From: Paracentrotus lividus
Lineage: Eukaryota; Echinodermata; Echinoidea; Camarodonta; Echinidae
DNA length: 64,000 nt
Reading direction: 5' to 3'
Assembly (NCBI GenBank): GCA_940671915.1
Contig: CALNVZ010003434.1
Location: 9,951,531 to 10,015,530 of the forward strand
Shown: piece by piece, positions 1-11,195 of the stretch
Position numbering within the stretch: the first letter of the stretch is position 1
How the letters are laid out: the number at the start of each line of letters is the position of its first letter
Position numbers and translations under genes: made by a program
The notes under the pieces: generated by a model
What the model was told of the DNA's origin: nothing
The model's database searches: none
The model's input: only the letters and a program-made list of their open reading frames with translations

Positions 1-1940
1 ACTATTAGAAACACAATTTTTGTATCGAAACCTATGTTCTCAGGGTAGATGAATACGTTAATTGACATTATTGAGATCATTTAGATAACATAAATGTGAT
101 TTCAGAAACATTGAAGAAGGAAAACAATGACTAATTTGCATAACATGGCTGCCATTCAGCATTATTTTGTCTGTATATCCCGATCTAAGACTATTAGAAA
201 CACAATTTTTGTGTCAAAATCTATGTTTTCAGGGTAGAGGAATATGTTTATTGACAGTATTGAGATAATTAGATTACACAAATGTTGTTTTAGAAACAGT
301 AGTAGTAGAACAATGACTAATTTGCGTATAATATTATGCAAATTAGCGCTATTCGATAAATGTTTTGCGGTATCGTTCGTATCAGGAGTCATAGAAACAT
401 AACTTTTTGTGTGCTGTACTATGATATCTAGGTAGAGGAATACGTTAATATTGACAGAATTGAGAGATAATGTGATTAGACACAAAATGTTTTTTAGAAC
501 ATTTGATAGTAGTAAGCAATCAATTTACGTATTTGCTATGATTTTTAAAAAGGTGAGGCGCCATTCATAAATATGTTTTGCCTGTTATCTTCGCCTAAAT
601 TGGTTTCAGAGTAGGAAGTGCAACAGTACAGTAGAGATGTTGCATAATTTGTATAAAATGACCACCGTTCAGCATTATTTTCAGCATATATCATGATCTA
701 GGACTATTAGAAACACATTTTTTTTTTTGGTATTTATATACTTATGTTTTTTTTTAGCGTAGAGGAATACGTTAATTGTGTTTCTAATAGTCCTATACAT
801 CAGGGTATAGGCCTACAGGCAAAAAAATGCAGAATGGCGGCCCTTTTAAGCAAATAAGCCATTGTTCTACTGCTTCAATGTTTCTGAAACAAAATTTATG
901 TTATCTGATGATCTCAATAATGTCAATTAACGTATAACTCTACCCTGAAAACATAGATTTCGACACAAAAATTGTGTTTCTAATAGTCTTAGATCAGGAT
1001 ATACAGGCAAAATAATGCTGAATGTCAGCCATGTTATGCAAATTAGTCATTGTTTTTCTTCTTCAATGTTTCTGAAACCACCGTGATTTATGTTCTAATG
1101 ATCTCTATATTGTCCATTAACGTATTCCTCTTTCGTGACAACATAGGTATAGACATAGAAATTGTGTTTCTATGTCTCCTAGATCCGAAGATACAGGCAA
1201 CACATATATTGAATAGCGGCCATTTTTGAAAATATGCAAATTAGTCATTGTTTCACTGCTTTAAAGGGATGCAGTAACATTGAATGATATTCAAATCACA
1301 TTTATTCGATTTAGCTTATTTTGCCAACATAATTATAAACACTTCGGTCAGTCTGGTATCTCTTCAAAATTGCAAGCTAATTGCTTGCTGTACCTTCGAG
1401 ATATCAATGATTTCATACTCAAAATTTATAAACCAACACCGGATGGTTTATAAAACCATGTGCTTTTCCACACACCCATTTCCTGTTGTAAAGTCCCCCG
1501 TCTCTAGCGGCCTGGTTGGCTATCAACAGAGGGTACTGGTATTCGACTGTATGCTTGGCATTGTTTGTTACACTGTTTTAAGGTAGTAAATGATTTTCAT
1601 TTGATCTGAAACTTTCAGTAGTTTGTTTTTAATGTTGGAACAATTGTTTTTAATGTTGGAACAATATAATTTTATTAATCTTGATATAATTGCTCTTGTT
1701 TTTGAAAGCTACTTAATCCCTTTAATGTCTCTAAAACAACATATCTGTTATCAAATTATCCAAATGATGTCAATCAACATACTCATCTATCCCGAAAACA
1801 TTGGAATAGAAACTGAATTTATGTTTTATGTTATGAGTCTTAGATCCGAATATACAGTTCAAACATTGGCAAATGGCGGCCATTTTGAATTTATGCAAAT
1901 TAGACATTGTTCCACAGCTTCGGTTTTTCTATACTTTTGA
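1..1940. repeat. Degenerate ~190-bp repeat array with an orientation switch
   Basis: A unit of about 190 bp recurs with the marker phrases 'attagaaacacaattttt', 'agaggaatacgttaat', 'gagatcat', 'ttcagaaacattga' and 'aatgactaatttgcat'. Forward copies begin near 1, 190 and 387, with broken copies near 620-777. From about 778 the same phrases appear reverse-complemented ('gtgtttctaatagtc', 'ttaacgtattcctc'), with copies near 778, 974, 1164 and about 1720-1940. Unrelated sequence at about 1266-1620 separates the last copies. The whole is an imperfect inverted repeat of two tandem blocks. Short open frames across it are not conserved between copies, so I call no protein. It could be satellite DNA or the multi-unit ends of a foldback transposon. 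Confidence 0.8.
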
Positions 1941-3015
1941 TATATTATTTTGATTAATATAATAGTTCATTTCTGAAAATTTCGTTTCTGTTGCAATATG
2001 TTTCGTCATTTTTTCCTCTATTGTAACTGTACTAAAAAGTATGTACTGTATAACACGTGTATATACGGATTTTCTCCATAATCGGGCGAATTTTTTTATT
2101 TTTCGTATATTACGTTCATAGGTTTAACCTATAATATCTTTTTACAGAAGAAAGTTTTTACTCCAATCTTTTAACATATCAGAGTACATACCAATGTGCA
2201 TATTTTCAGACAGTAACGACTCTCAGCTCTTTTTAAAAATTTTAATACATTAAATTTAAAAATATGTAAAAAATTCATTTTTGGAAAAAAATTGAAAAAA
2301 TGATGTTTTTAACTACAAAACAGAATTTAGTTATTTTTAATTTTCATTCAAATTAGCACTGTTTTAAAGGAAGTTTACTACTCTTTCATATGAGACCCAA
2401 CTCATTGAGTTTGGAGAATTATTTCTATTCCTTTTCTTCAAAAAAAAAATTTTTGTAAAAAGGGCGGCCTTTTTTGTAAAAGGGGCTGTAGAAAAAAAGT
2501 GATACCACAATTTGAGACTACTACCTACCTAGCAGTGATCTAGTGGGTCCATACTACCCCCCTATGGTGGCAGACCTTTTCTGTGGTGTGGGTTGAACGA
2601 ACTCCTTAAATAAGGCCCCTATGGGATTTTGCTCCCGGTCTATAATATGCATGCTCATCAACAGTTAAAGATAAACATGTATTCATCTTTCTTTAAAGAA
2701 AGGGAGGTGTGGTGATTGGTGATATCTGATGTATAATTATAATATGTAATAGTCTTTGCGATGAGAAGACTTCGAGCAAAGACTATCAGGTCATGTTACT
2801 GTTAATGTTTACAAACAGTCTAGTGCCATGAACTGTAGTGACCTGTTGATGATAGATTTGAAACAGGCCACTTATGGGAATAAGAATGTACTGTGTGAGG
2901 ATACAGTAATACCTCACTTGTTATAACATCTCAAGTCAAAGCAAGACGCATTATTAAATGTGCTCTAGACATAAACCTTAAATGTCCATCCAGCCTCTAT
3001 GTGTGATCTGTACTG
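1941..3015. other. Intergenic DNA, no gene recognised
   Basis: AT-rich single-copy-looking sequence with runs of A and T. I see no splice-compatible coding frame, RNA gene or clear transposon end here. It lies between the repeat array and the transporter gene and may include the transporter promoter, but no specific core promoter could be placed. Confidence 0.5.
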
Positions 3016-3416
3016 ATGTCTATCCATAATTACACCCACATACTACTCGTTTACAATCATTTTGGTCACAATGCTATGTTGCACACAATCGCAACGGTTG
3101 TAAGCAATCACACCACCAATAATGTGAAAGGGGCTTTAGTAAACTGGTCTATTACATTAGCGCCCCTTTGTCTCGATTCTCTTTGTTTCAGAAATGACCG
3201 GGTTTGGTCATCTACTGCTCACATTTATCATGTCAATGAAAAGGGGCACGCCTTCTATTTCAGAATATTATACAAAAGTGGTCGAAAATACTCTGATTTT
3301 ACTCTTGTAAACTTGAAAAGTGTACGAAATTCAGATTGTGTTGAAATTCTTATTGCAAGTGAGGGTATGACATGAGCAGCACCAGATAAAGAAGATACCG
3401 AAATACAATTGAACAG
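3016..3416 (+). other. Possible 5' untranslated exon of the transporter
   Basis: A good splice donor (CAG before gtaagt) lies at 3416/3417, and a matching acceptor (gaacag) at 3642/3643 sits just five bases before the transporter ATG. This suggests a 5' exon ending at 3416 and an intron of 226 bp that contains the MITE at 3471-3604. The open frame through 3016-3375 has no family resemblance I recognise and ends before the donor, so I treat the stretch as noncoding leader at most. The 5' limit is unknown. Confidence 0.3.
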
Positions 3417-3470
3417 GTAAGTGCAATAGTTCACCAAGTTGCCTAGACCTTTGGAGAAACAAACTGAAGA

Positions 3471-3604
3471 GTGTTTCATGAAAGGACTTGTCAGACGTTT
3501 TATTCGACATATTGTTATAAGCTGCTGAAATGCTTGTATCTGATTGGCTGAGAGCAAATTTGTCGGATAAAATGTCCGACAAGTCCTTTGATGAAATGCC
3601 CCCC
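3471..3604. mobile_element. MITE family A, copy 1 (~134 bp)
   Basis: Both ends are inverted copies of a sequence related to 'catcaaaggacttgtcgga' followed by 'ttttatccgacaaattt'. The middle contains 'caatcagatgcaagcattt'-like sequence ('gattggctgagagc' in this orientation). The same element occurs at 34761-34900 and 59120-59264. There is no coding capacity. It lies in the inferred 5' intron of the transporter. This copy is the most diverged at its left end, which reads gtgtttcatgaaagg. Confidence 0.85.
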
Positions 3605-3647
3605 TGATTCCGTCAGGATTTGTGTTTTATAATTTTGAACAGGTAAA

Positions 3648-6600
3648 ATGGAAGTACGACATCAGCAAGACCGATGGCGTTACGTCATCGTCCTGTCAAA
3701 GACTATTTACGCGTTCTTCCATCAGGGTATCTTCAAGTCATTTGGAGTTATGATTCCGTCAATTGTGGCAAAATTTGATTGTTCCTACTCCATCGCCGGA
3801 TTAATATCGTCCATCTACTTTACCCTAACGCATATCATGTGTAAGTATTCGTCGTAATGTATACACTGTTAAAAATAAATAAACACAGAAGATTTTACAT
3901 TAAAAAAAAACATAATCATTCTGTAAATTGTCCTAACAGGAAATTATCTGCAATTTAACAGAACAGTGGGGTGTACCAAAAAGACTTACGATTGATTAAA
4001 AGTTACGATTGATTTTTTCTTGGTAGCCTCATCATGGACAGGATGCTCCAAAATTGATGATCTGCCCTAACCCTACTCTTAATCATATCCAAATCCTAAT
4101 CTATGACTGTGCCTGGTTTCCAAATGAGGCTGCCGAGAAAAAATCAATCGTAACTTTTAATCAATCGTAAGTCTTTGCGGTACACCCCACAGGTCTATTT
4201 CAAAAAAAAAAAAAAAAAAAAAAAGGTTTATTTCAGGAAATTTGTAAAGTTTCATATCCCATATACCAATTTTCCGTAATTTTACTGTAAATTTTGTTAA
4301 CAATAAAATTATTATGCAATAAGATTACAGGTGTTCTCGACACTCTGCTGCAGGAACTTTTTTAAGAAGAAATTTTCTAACAGTGTGGGCTATAAAAATT
4401 CAGTCCAACAACAAAACGGTGAAGTAGAATTGATGGCTTATCATCAACATGATCAACGTCAATACACTGTATAAAATAAAATATGAGTCTTTAGCTTTTC
4501 TTATTGCCCCTCCAAATTACTTGTAATACATTGATGAATAAAATGGATGTAATAACTATCATAATCGTCCTCCTATCATGCCTATAGGTCCAGTATCGCA
4601 GCATCTTACCGAAAGGTTCAGCAAACAAACCATAGCCATTGCGGGAGGGTTTATTTTTAGTTTGTCTATCTCTTCCGTGTTCTTCACACAATCACCACTT
4701 TTCATGGGAATCCTCTTGTCGCTTGCAGGTAAGATATCGATGCGTCGATCATTAGGAGAAAAAAAACGAAAAAAACAACAAAAAAAAAACAACGAAAACA
4801 GAAATAAATCAAATATATATAATATTATTGTTTATTTTGATCGGGGAAGATGTGGATATTTTGTTTTTAATTGAAAAAAAAAATCAGTTGAGTTCAATGA
4901 AATAAATTATTTCTAAATACAATAAAAAGGAGGCAAATTCCAAGAAATAGTCGGCCGTCCCGAATTGAATTATTTTAAATAATAATTGACAATAATGAAG
5001 AGGATCAACGATTTCCCGCTAATTTGGAGTATAGCGGAGAGTTGAGATACATTGTACTGACTGTTATACCCTCCCAGTTAGGCTACGGCTGCTCTGTTAA
5101 AAAAAATCTCTCGATCCCTTTCTAGGGCCAACGTACATTCTTCTTATAAAAATTTCAATTTTTTTTTTTTGTGTGGTAATTTTTTTAGGGAGAAAATTTC
5201 TCAATGTCGTATTAAAAATATCGTATGAATAAGCTTTCGTTCTCCTGTATTTCCTTTCTGTCTTAGGTTGTGGAAATTCGATGATCTTTCAAGCTTCTCA
5301 TACCGTCCTGAAAGAACATTTTGGTGACCAGTTCGGATCTATGTTTGCTCTCACTTCAGTTGGACTAGGAGTGGGGTCGATTATTTTACCTCTACTTACG
5401 TACCAGCTTCTGAACACATATGGCCTCGGAGGGGCTTTTCTAATCCTAGGTGGACTCACCGCTAACACCATTCCCATCGGCAGTACCTTCAGGTCACCAC
5501 GCGTACCTTGGAAGGTTGTGGACATCGGAGAAGGAACGGAGATAGAAGAAAAGAACGATAATGATGCTGAAGGGGATGGTGACGTCACAAGTGGAGGAAG
5601 GGCAACCAGGACATGTTGCCGACCAAGGAAGTTCAGTGATGTAATCGTCAAAACGCTCGCGCTTGATGCTCTTTGGAAAGAACGGGAATTCGCTTGCCTC
5701 ATGTTACCATGCCAACTCCTCTTTGACACCATTTTTACTGGCTGGTCTCTCTTCGTGGTATCCTTCGCTGTGAGTGTGGGGATCTCCCCTGACCACGCCC
5801 CTTATCTTCTCATAGTGGGCGTGGTCGGAGGTGTGTTTAGTCGCTTCATGATCACGATGGTGCTAAGACTACACCCACAGTGGGCTGCAGCACTCTACAT
5901 AATATTTACGCTATGTATAAGTGCTGCTCTGTTCTTATATTACATTAATACTTCGTTTTATTACTTGACTGCCTGTTCATTCATCGCGGGGTTCGGGCTA
6001 TATGGCGCCGACACCTCATTCTATGCCTGTGTTGGTGCAAACATTTCAGAAGACAACTTTGCAGGTGTTCTTGGAATATGCTACTTCTTCTCTGGTACAG
6101 CAATGGCATTTTCTGGTTATATGACTGGTAAGTGTGACCTTCCGTTTTTGTACAGTTGGTATGTGAAATAGTAGGGAGGCAATTAGACTGAAAGAATTGA
6201 AGGAAACTACTGGAATCAATCTGAAGACAACTAATAATGAATCAAGAGAAGAGACGAATTCGAAATATTGAATTTGATTGAGCTACCAATTGATAATCTC
6301 TTTATTAATTATGAATATTAGTAGTACATATCATCAAGATGGAAATATTATATATTGTCAAGAGGAAATCATTCACATAAGATATTTGCATTTAAAGTAT
6401 AAAATAACAGATTATAAGAATAAGGAAAGAAGAACCAACACAGCACTGCTACGCAGGGGCGTAGACTTGAACAAACATCTCCAATGGGACTGCAAAAGCT
6501 GGATATTCTCCTGTCCTTGGGTGGAAATACGAGGTAGGGCCTACAACTCTATTCTGGATGCAGGGCTCTCCTGTAAACTTCTTGATCCCACTGGATATTT

Positions 6601-7423
6601 CAATCTCTAAAATTTGTACAGGAACACACCCTCTTTCTGGCTTTGACAGTGGTGGAATGAACAAAAAAAAGTTTTCTCTGTCCTAACCATGTATAGAGGG
6701 ACTGGCGAGACAGGTAGCGAGGGGGGCGTACGAACAAATCATTTGGTACTTTCAAGGAGACCGTCATTCCAAGGAATTGAGAAAGAAAGTGGTCTGAGCC
6801 CTACATTGGGTTACCGCCCTAAGACAGGGAAACACAGATATTATTAATAGCGTATTTAGAGGGGAAATTCTTCTAAAACTTAGGAACAACTATAAAAAAA
6901 AAAAACATATATATTCATAATCATGATAATATTAATTCACAAGTAAGGGGGGGGGGTAGGATTGAGTGCATGGCAATATTCCCGTTTCACATAAGCAAAT
7001 GTAGCAGCATTTTACACAAACTCTCTAAAAAATGTTAAGGAGCGAAATGTGCTCAAAAGCGTTAAATATGCCCTCTAAAACATTAACTTCATATAAAAGA
7101 ATTACATGTTTTAACATTTTCACCGATCTTTCTGGTTGGCAGCCCCTCCCCCTCAAAAAAAAAAAAGAGTAGATAAACCGTTCCATTTGTGTGGGTTAGA
7201 ATTTCACAGACAATATAGAACCCCTTGTTGCCGTTTATTTAGGAAGGCAAAAGTTGAGTGACGTTCTTTTATACCCCTAACACAAGGGCGGTGAAATCTG
7301 AAAGTTGTGCCCCTGAATGTATGACGGACCTCTTGCATTATTGTGTAGGATGTGCGATTGATATATCGACCAAAGTCAGTTAATCTAAAATAATTAAAGT
7401 TTTGTCGCCTATTTCTCTCTTCT

Positions 7424-7486
<63 letters not shown>

Positions 7487-7685
7487 CTCTCTCTCTCTCT
7501 CTCTCTTCCTCCCATCATCACCCCTATCACTTCACTCTCTATTTTTACACTACACAGGACGACTTTACGACCTGACGCAGTCATTCAAGTTAGTATTTCA
7601 GATATACGGAGGTCTAGGTGTTCTGGTTGTCATCCTCACTCTAACCTTCATCTATCGCCGAAGAACGAATGCTTCTCTTCGTTAG
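3648..7685 (+). CDS. SLC16-like monocarboxylate transporter (MFS), 4 coding exons
   Basis: Coding exons 3648-3840, 4588-4728, 5267-6127 and 7558-7685 join in phase 1 at all three introns to give 1323 nt, 440 residues plus stop. All donors are gtaag-type and all acceptors end in ag. The protein has the two-halves plan of the major facilitator superfamily, with membrane helices on both sides of a charged cytosolic loop (about residues 187-253, Glu/Asp-rich, then Arg/Lys-rich). Helix 1 carries F-x-K-S-F-G-V (Lys30), which aligns with the Lys38 region of human MCT1. The arginine at about 304 (sequence FSRF) aligns with MCT1 Arg306. The family signature before helix 1 is altered to DRWRY. Plasma-membrane transport of monocarboxylates or related acids is inferred from the family, and the substrate is unknown. 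The length suits SLC16. I do not assign a paralogue number. The start is the first ATG after a splice acceptor. Confidence 0.92.
3966..4190. mobile_element. 225-bp MITE in transporter intron 1
   Basis: The ends are inverted copies of about 53 bp beginning gtggggtgtacc and containing 'gacttacgattgattaaaa' and 'gttacgattgattttttc'. The interior (about 115 bp) is non-coding. The element ends at tacaccccac just before an A tract at 4201. No clear target duplication is visible, though 'cag' abuts both sides. It lies wholly in the intron between coding exons 1 and 2, so it does not affect the protein. Confidence 0.85.
7424..7506. repeat. (CT)n microsatellite with an (AT) core
   Basis: An almost pure ct run, broken by a short tatatatata stretch, lies in the last intron of the transporter. 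It ends about 50 bp upstream of the acceptor at 7557/7558. Its pyrimidine richness may contribute to the polypyrimidine context of that intron. Confidence 0.95.
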
Positions 7686-8357
7686 CTTTCAGATACATAG
7701 AACACCTCATCATCTTGGCAATAGCAGCTGACTTCGGGGTGTAGGACCTCATCAGTTCGGCCTTAAAGATCACAGCCTGGACCAAGAACTAATGGAAAAT
7801 TTCAGATCGCGTACAAAACCCGCTAAAAAGACATCAGCCCTTATTATTGACCATTCTAAGTAATTTAATTGATAAAGTTCGTATGATAAGGAGGTGCCAA
7901 ATAATGAGGAACGGCAAAAGGTTTGTAGCCCTTTCTTTTGGCCATAGGTTTTTAGTTAATGGGATGACGCCAAAATGTGCTAGTTGGGCGAGCCACCCTG
8001 CATGTTCGACTTGCATTGTTTCACGATCGAATACATTTGGTTTTTCAAAAACGAATTCTCATTATTTCTAGCCCTTAAAGCACCTTGATCATGTTTTAAA
8101 AATGGATTCCATGACATTTTCCCTGGGGAACAGAAAACCCTATTGCAGCCCTAAATCATCCTATAGGAAAAATAATGCCCGGAACTATTATTGTAGCACG
8201 AAAAATAGAAAGGAAAAAAGGTGGGACCCTTGGGATAACAAATATCACGCTTTTGTAGATTATCTTGCAACAAGTATGTTGCCTATGTTAAGAGCTTCGA
8301 CGTAATCTGCCGAATATGGTGTTTGACTATGTTAAATTTTATTTTCAAATTCCAAAC

Positions 8358-8363
8358 AATAAA
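8358..8363 (+). terminator. Candidate poly(A) signal of the transporter
   Basis: AATAAA lies about 670 bp after the transporter stop at 7685 and is followed by a GT-rich stretch (gttgtatttgg), the usual arrangement for cleavage and polyadenylation. No other canonical hexamer stood out on the + strand between the stop and this point on a read by eye. This is inferred from position only. Confidence 0.4.
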
Positions 8364-8582
8364 GTTGTATTTGGTAACATCTCTTGCAAGCTTTTTTTTT
8401 TTAAATGTTACTATCATGGTTGTCAATCATTGTCCGGGTTGGAGCGAAGTGTAGTCTAAAAATGTATTTTTGTTGCTACACACAAAAAATGAGAACTTGC
8501 ATATATGAGTGATCACACTCAAATATCCATGTATTTTTGACAATATAGTGACACACATCCATGAGTGCTTTCACTCAATAAA

Positions 8583-8718
8583 GCCAGGCGCGGATCAAAG
8601 AAAATCGAATTGAATGCATATCGGGGGCCCAATTGTCTGGGAACAAAAGCGGCTCTTTGTCCCCGGACAATTGGGCCCCCGAAATGCATTCAATTCGATT
8701 TTCTTGGATCCGCCTTGG
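8583..8718. mobile_element. Foldback element, ~58-bp arms
   Basis: The left arm (8583 on) and the right arm (ending 8718) are near-perfect reverse complements. They share 'aagaaaatcgaattgaatgc', 'cgggggcccaattgtc' and 'ggatc' near the outer ends, around a loop of about 20 bp. Short copies of 'ttgacaatatagtgac' flank it at about 8538 and 8761. The strong symmetry means the sequence would form a stable hairpin. It has no coding capacity. The outer 'gcggatcc'-type ends resemble some hAT-like MITEs, but that assignment is tentative. Confidence 0.8.
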
Positions 8719-8978
8719 AAAGCTACTTTGAAAAACGCACCCTAATCCGAGTATTTAAATTTGACAATATAGTGACCACACCAAAATGAGTTTATTTAAT
8801 TAACCTTCATTTCACTGAGTAACAATAACAATGTTTTGAGTACATTGCACAAACTAATCTAGTGAGTAACGCTTTACATACTCAGAGAGTTAGTAAAGCT
8901 CATCAACTTGGACGTGTGATGAGTTTGTGCAACCTTTACTTACTGACTCTCTGAGTATGTAAAGCGTACTCCACCTAG

Positions 8979-9294
8979 GTGAGTCCTATTCCTTTTTGTT
9001 TGTTGTTGCCTGTTTTTATATGATATTGGAATTACGATGATATACACATCAGTGCATCAATTCTCTCAACCAATACACTGCATTACTCACTTCAGTTCAT
9101 CATTCACACAAAACCAACACATTGCATTGACCAATGCATCAGATTACTCAAACTGTGAAACATGACTGACAAATAATGGAAATCATGCATGTTAATCTAG
9201 GTTAGTGTTTCAGACGATGATATCATCGGACATTCCAAATATCGATTTTATAAAAACAGGCAACACAAAACAGACAAAAGGAAAAGGACTCACC
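8979..9294. mobile_element. TIR element, copy 1 (in duplication unit 1)
   Basis: The ends are inverted: ggtgagtcc...tgcctgttttta at the left and taaaaacaggca...ggactcacc at the right, about 70 bp each with some mismatches. The interior (about 170 bp) repeats short phrases such as 'caatacactgcattactcac' and has no open frame of note. It is present at the same place in both units of the duplication, so it was probably there before the duplication. Confidence 0.75.
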
Positions 9295-9466
9295 CAAAGA
9301 CAATAAAGAGATGCAGCTCTCCCGCTCTCAGGATCCGTTCTGCTCACAGAAGTGTAACTCTATATGGTCCGCTAAACATGTACTGCACTTAAGGGGGTAT
9401 CTCACTGGTTGCGAACCCAGCGCGAATTTACAGAGTGTTTATATATATAGAGGATCTACCAACGTT

Positions 9467-9805
9467 CTTTTGTGCTGCTTGTTAGACTAGGATAAAGGGG
9501 TTATCTCGTTGTATCAGAGAATGGCATGTTTTCTTTAGCCGATCTTTGTAAGCCAAGCTCAAAGGGTTTTCTCGTGTATAAGAATTGCATATATTCTTTT
9601 GTGCTGCTTAGTTAGGCAAGCTCAATAGGTTATTAACTGTATCAACATCGCATGTTTTCTTTGTACTGCCTTGTTAGCAAGCACCAAAGGGTTTGTACTG
9701 AATGATCATGGCATGTTTTCTTTGTAGCCTACTGCTTGTTAGGCAAGTACAGTGTGGGTTATATTGTATGTATTGCATGTTTTCTTTTGTACTGCTTTTT
9801 TATGC
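9467..9805. repeat. Minisatellite, about five ~65-bp units
   Basis: Degenerate repeats share 'gcatgttttctttgtactgc', 'ttgttaggcaagc' and 'caaagggtt', with starts spaced by about 60-70 bp. They occur only in unit 1 of the flanking duplication. No gene is seen here. The short frame at the right end is not convincing. Confidence 0.75.
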
Positions 9806-10138
9806 AATCACAAAGCAGGGGCCGTGGAGCGTTTTTGAAAGTAGATGAGCTGAGCCGAAGGGGGGGGGGCGCTAACGAAGACGTCGTAGTTTACTCATCT
9901 AGTGAATTACAGGCTATATAGAATTTCTCAGCAATTCTCACTTACTCGATTGTTAGTGTTTTCACCGATCATTCACCAACCGTACCAAGTTTGAGTACAT
10001 TGCACAAAACTATCTAGTGAGTAACGCTTACATACTCAGAGAGTTAGTAAGTAAAGGTTTAAACTCATCAACTGCGTGTGATGAGTTTGTGCAACCTTTA
10101 CTTACTGACTCTCTGATTATATAAGCGTTACTCACTAG

Positions 10139-10438
10139 GTGAGTCCTATTCCTTTTGTTTGTTTGTTTTGCCTGTTTTTATAATGATTATTTGGAATTTC
10201 CGATGATATACACATCAACCAATACACTGCATTACTCACTTCAGTGCATCAATTCACACAAACAATACATTGCATTGATTCAATGCATCAAATTACTCAA
10301 ACTGTACATGACTGACCAAGTAATGGAAATCCATGCATGTTAATCTAGTTGTTAGTTTTATCAGCGATGTATATCATCGGACATTCCAAATATCATTATA
10401 AAAATACAGGCAAACAAACAAAAAGGAATGGACTCACC
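10139..10438. mobile_element. TIR element, copy 2 (in duplication unit 2)
   Basis: Paralogue of the element at 8979-9294, with the same ggtgagtcc/ggactcacc ends and the same internal phrases. It has small deletions, for example the loss of one 'cagtgcatcaattctctcaa' stretch. It lies at the equivalent position in the second duplication unit. Confidence 0.75.
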
Positions 10439-10692
10439 CCAAAGACAATATTAAGAGCATGCAGCTCTCCGCTCCCCGTTACCGCTCACATAAACAGAGT
10501 GTAACGCTATGGTTCCGCTATACATGTACGTACGTATAAGCGTTAGAACATACACTCGTGTGCAGTCTCGATGTCTACTCGTGATCGCCAGTAGGCGTAC
10601 CGGGCGCAACAAGTAAAAGTACCGCATAGCCAGTAAAATTACTCTCAAAGATTTCACGAGACTTGAGACGTACGAAGACGTGTCGTAGTTTA

Positions 10693-10945
10693 TGCGGCGG
10701 TCACAACTCGCCGTACCTTTGACGTGCAACTCCTACGATGGATTTCGTAGAAATATCGTGCAGCGGAGGTACCTCACAGGTACAATGCATGTACGACGTG
10801 CAGAAAGTTTTGACAATACCTTACTATAGAATTGGCAAGGAATTCGCCAGAAGTTGAATTAGGACCTGTGCGTGCATTGCACATCAACGGAGCTACGTCG
10901 ATGGCACGTACCCCCGTAGCCTACGTAGGAGTTGTGACCGCCGCA
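10693..10945. mobile_element. 253-bp MITE with TTA target duplication
   Basis: The ends are inverted copies of tgcggcggtcacaactc, flanked by TTA at 10690-10692 and 10946-10948. The sister unit of the duplication has the undisturbed site near 9888 (gtagtTTActcatct), so the three-base duplication is shown directly. A TTA duplication fits PIF/Harbinger-type insertion, but the terminal bases are not the usual ones and the superfamily stays open. CpG dinucleotides are frequent compared with the surroundings. It is non-coding. Confidence 0.85.
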
Positions 10946-11087
10946 TTACTCATCAGTGAATTACCGGCTATATAAATATTCTCAGCAATTCTCACTTACT
11001 CGAATGTTAGTGTTTTCAACCGAATCATCCACCAAGCCGTACCAAGTTGAAAGAGAAACTCTCTTGCACATTTTTTTATCGTAATTG

Positions 11088-11195
11088 AACATGTTAAAGT
11101 TACTAAGGGATACACAAGAAAAAATTTATCGAGTAATATATATACATAATAATTTTTTTTTTCTTGAGTATCACCCTTAGTAACTTTACATGTTT
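11088..11195. repeat. Hairpin with ~40-bp arms
   Basis: The arms 'acatgttaaagttactaagg' plus 'acaagaaaaaa' and 'cttagtaactttacatgtt' with its upstream 'tttttcttgagtatc' are reverse complements around an AT-rich loop. It lies at the edge of the duplicated region and may be a separate foldback element. Confidence 0.7.

Larger units (their letters stand above)
8838..11045. repeat. Tandem segmental duplication, two ~1.1-kb units
   Basis: Unit 1 runs about 8838-9997 and unit 2 about 10000-11045. Both open with 'gagtacattgcacaaa' and 'tctagtgagtaacgctt', continue through the TIR element described separately, and close with 'ctcagcaattctcacttact' and 'gttagtgtttt' (about 9925-9965 and 10980-11015). 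Each unit also carries a hairpin near its start: arms with 'catactcagagagttagtaa' and its complement at about 8858-8979 and 10012-10140. The middles differ. Unit 1 has a 65-bp minisatellite, and unit 2 has a 253-bp MITE insertion. Confidence 0.8.

Noticed and set aside
3016-3375. 119-codon open frame upstream of the transporter
   Set aside because: No family resemblance. It stops before the splice donor and does not join the transporter frame. More likely a leader or chance.
5298-5732. 144-codon minus-strand frame opposite transporter exon 3
   Set aside because: Shadow of the real coding exon on the + strand, which has clear MFS character and correct splice sites.
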